5,166 nucleotides of DNA. It comes from an uncultured Lachnospiraceae bacterium (GTDB lineage: Bacteria; Bacillota; Clostridia; Lachnospirales; Lachnospiraceae). The stretch is from contig CAJUDZ010000067.1 of the NCBI GenBank assembly GCA_910584965.1, positions 1 through 5,166 on the forward strand, given 5' to 3'. Position 1 is the first letter of the stretch, and each line of letters opens with the position of its first letter. Positions 4,475 to 5,166 of the stretch are shown here, in pieces. A program made the translations under genes and the position numbers. The notes beneath the pieces were generated by a model. It was given only the letters and a program-made list of their open reading frames with translations, had not been told where the DNA came from and ran no database searches.

Positions 4475-5092
4475 TTAACGAGTCAATGTCAGGATACCTG
4501 CGCAGTATGAAATTTGCCTAAATGCAATGCTCGGAAATGCACTTCTCAATTCATCGGCAACGAAATATATTTCTTCATCATCCCATTCGCCACCTGCTTC
4601 CTGTCTGCATTGATTCAATTTATTGCGGTTTTCAAAAGCAACGTCACCAATTAAAATCTTCCCCTTCTCTTTCAGGCAATTACACAAAGTGCGAAGAAAG
4701 AATATTTTTTGTTCATCAGTCAAATGATGCAGTGAGTATGTTGCCACAATAAAATCATAGCATTGATTTCGCAGCGGCTCTACTAATCCTTTCGTGAAAT
4801 CCCCCTGATAAAGATGTGAACCCGGCATTTTCTCGGATGCTAATTCAATCATTCTCGACGAGAAATCCTGCCCATAGATGGAACAACCATGTTCATATAG
4901 TTTTGTCGTGAGTGTACCCGTTCCAAACCCTATATCAAGCACTGTTGCGTTTGGCGTTTCCATAATGGCCTGAAAGATGTTTCCAAGCACATCCCTGTAA
5001 CCGGCAAACGGATATGTATTTTCTTCATCGGAAATCCCCACCGTTTTGTCATATCCATCTGCCCACAAGTCAAAGTCGTTTTTATTTAACAT
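4475..5092 (-). CDS. Class I SAM-dependent methyltransferase, 205 residues
   Basis: A complete small methyltransferase of the class I (Rossmann) fold that transfers a methyl group from S-adenosylmethionine. From the ATG at 5092, motif I VLDIGFGTG is at residues 51-59, the acidic ribose-binding turn GQD at 74-76, GDF at 97-99, the motif IV region YDFIVATYSLHHL at 112-124, and GKILIGD near 144-150. The N-terminus FDLWADGYDKTV is typical of small stand-alone Firmicutes enzymes of the BioC/UbiE-like superfamily. The substrate cannot be told from sequence. The start is fixed by AAGGAGG at 5104-5098, 5 bases before the ATG. The same frame runs open to an ATG at 5161, but that would place this ribosome site inside the coding region. 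No signal peptide or membrane segment, so cytoplasmic. The 74 bases to the window edge show nothing else I can support. Confidence 0.9.
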   Translation of the reverse strand: MLNKNDFDLWADGYDKTVGISDEENTYPFAGYRDVLGNIFQAIMETPNATVLDIGFGTGTLTTKLYEHGCSIYGQDFSSRMIELASEKMPGSHLYQGDFTKGLVEPLRNQCYDFIVATYSLHHLTDEQKIFFLRTLCNCLKEKGKILIGDVAFENRNKLNQCRQEAGGEWDDEEIYFVADELRSAFPSIAFRQISYCAGILTLTR

Positions 5093-5166
5093 ACCTGCCT
5101 CCTTAAATATCAGTGTCCTCTCGGAAAGTCCCAGCCCTCTATATTTACTGGCTTTTTCCATTTCCG

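Overview
The window looks like low-GC Firmicutes DNA, most likely a gut Clostridium-type or Lachnospiraceae genome. Reasons: strong Shine-Dalgarno sites (for example AAGGAGG before the methyltransferase), AT-rich spacers, a GH115-type sugar hydrolase, and methyltransferase and RhuM sequences of the kind common in that group. This placement is inferred from family resemblance, not from a database search. Every gene I support lies on the minus strand.

Right part (about 2100-5166), intact genes: a class I SAM-dependent methyltransferase (4475-5092) is followed by a 235-base spacer with two inverted repeats, then by a complete 667-residue GH115-like alpha-glucuronidase without a signal peptide (2236-4239). 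A hairpin with a T-run (2120-2162) probably ends its transcript. The hydrolase gene is visibly richer in G+C than the DNA to its left.

Middle part (about 720-2000), a gene graveyard: from right to left it holds a hairpin-rich dispersed-repeat unit (1960-1996), a DUF1016/YhcG nuclease gene with an in-frame stop and a large internal deletion (1545-1955), a RhuM-family 5' fragment (to about 1290), a fragment of a second, different DUF1016/YhcG gene fused behind it in another frame (1128-1289), a 16-bp palindrome that may terminate transcription, a 15-bp perfect inverted repeat, and the first 90 codons of uvrB (720-992). The uvrB piece is cut inside a 19-bp inverted repeat.

Left part (1-719): a second RhuM-family gene that looks intact but runs off the left edge, with its own promoter, preceded by about 190 bases of spacer that may include a mobile-element end.

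The most interesting signal is that the two RhuM genes, which differ in sequence, each carry a perfect inverted repeat inside the coding region. Both repeats are centred on the third base of the seventh codon after a shared Glu-Leu-Asp motif. Several breakpoints in the graveyard also lie at or within a few bases of inverted repeats, suggesting that hairpins helped shape this accessory region. The intact hydrolase and methyltransferase have no evident functional link to each other or to the decayed cassettes.
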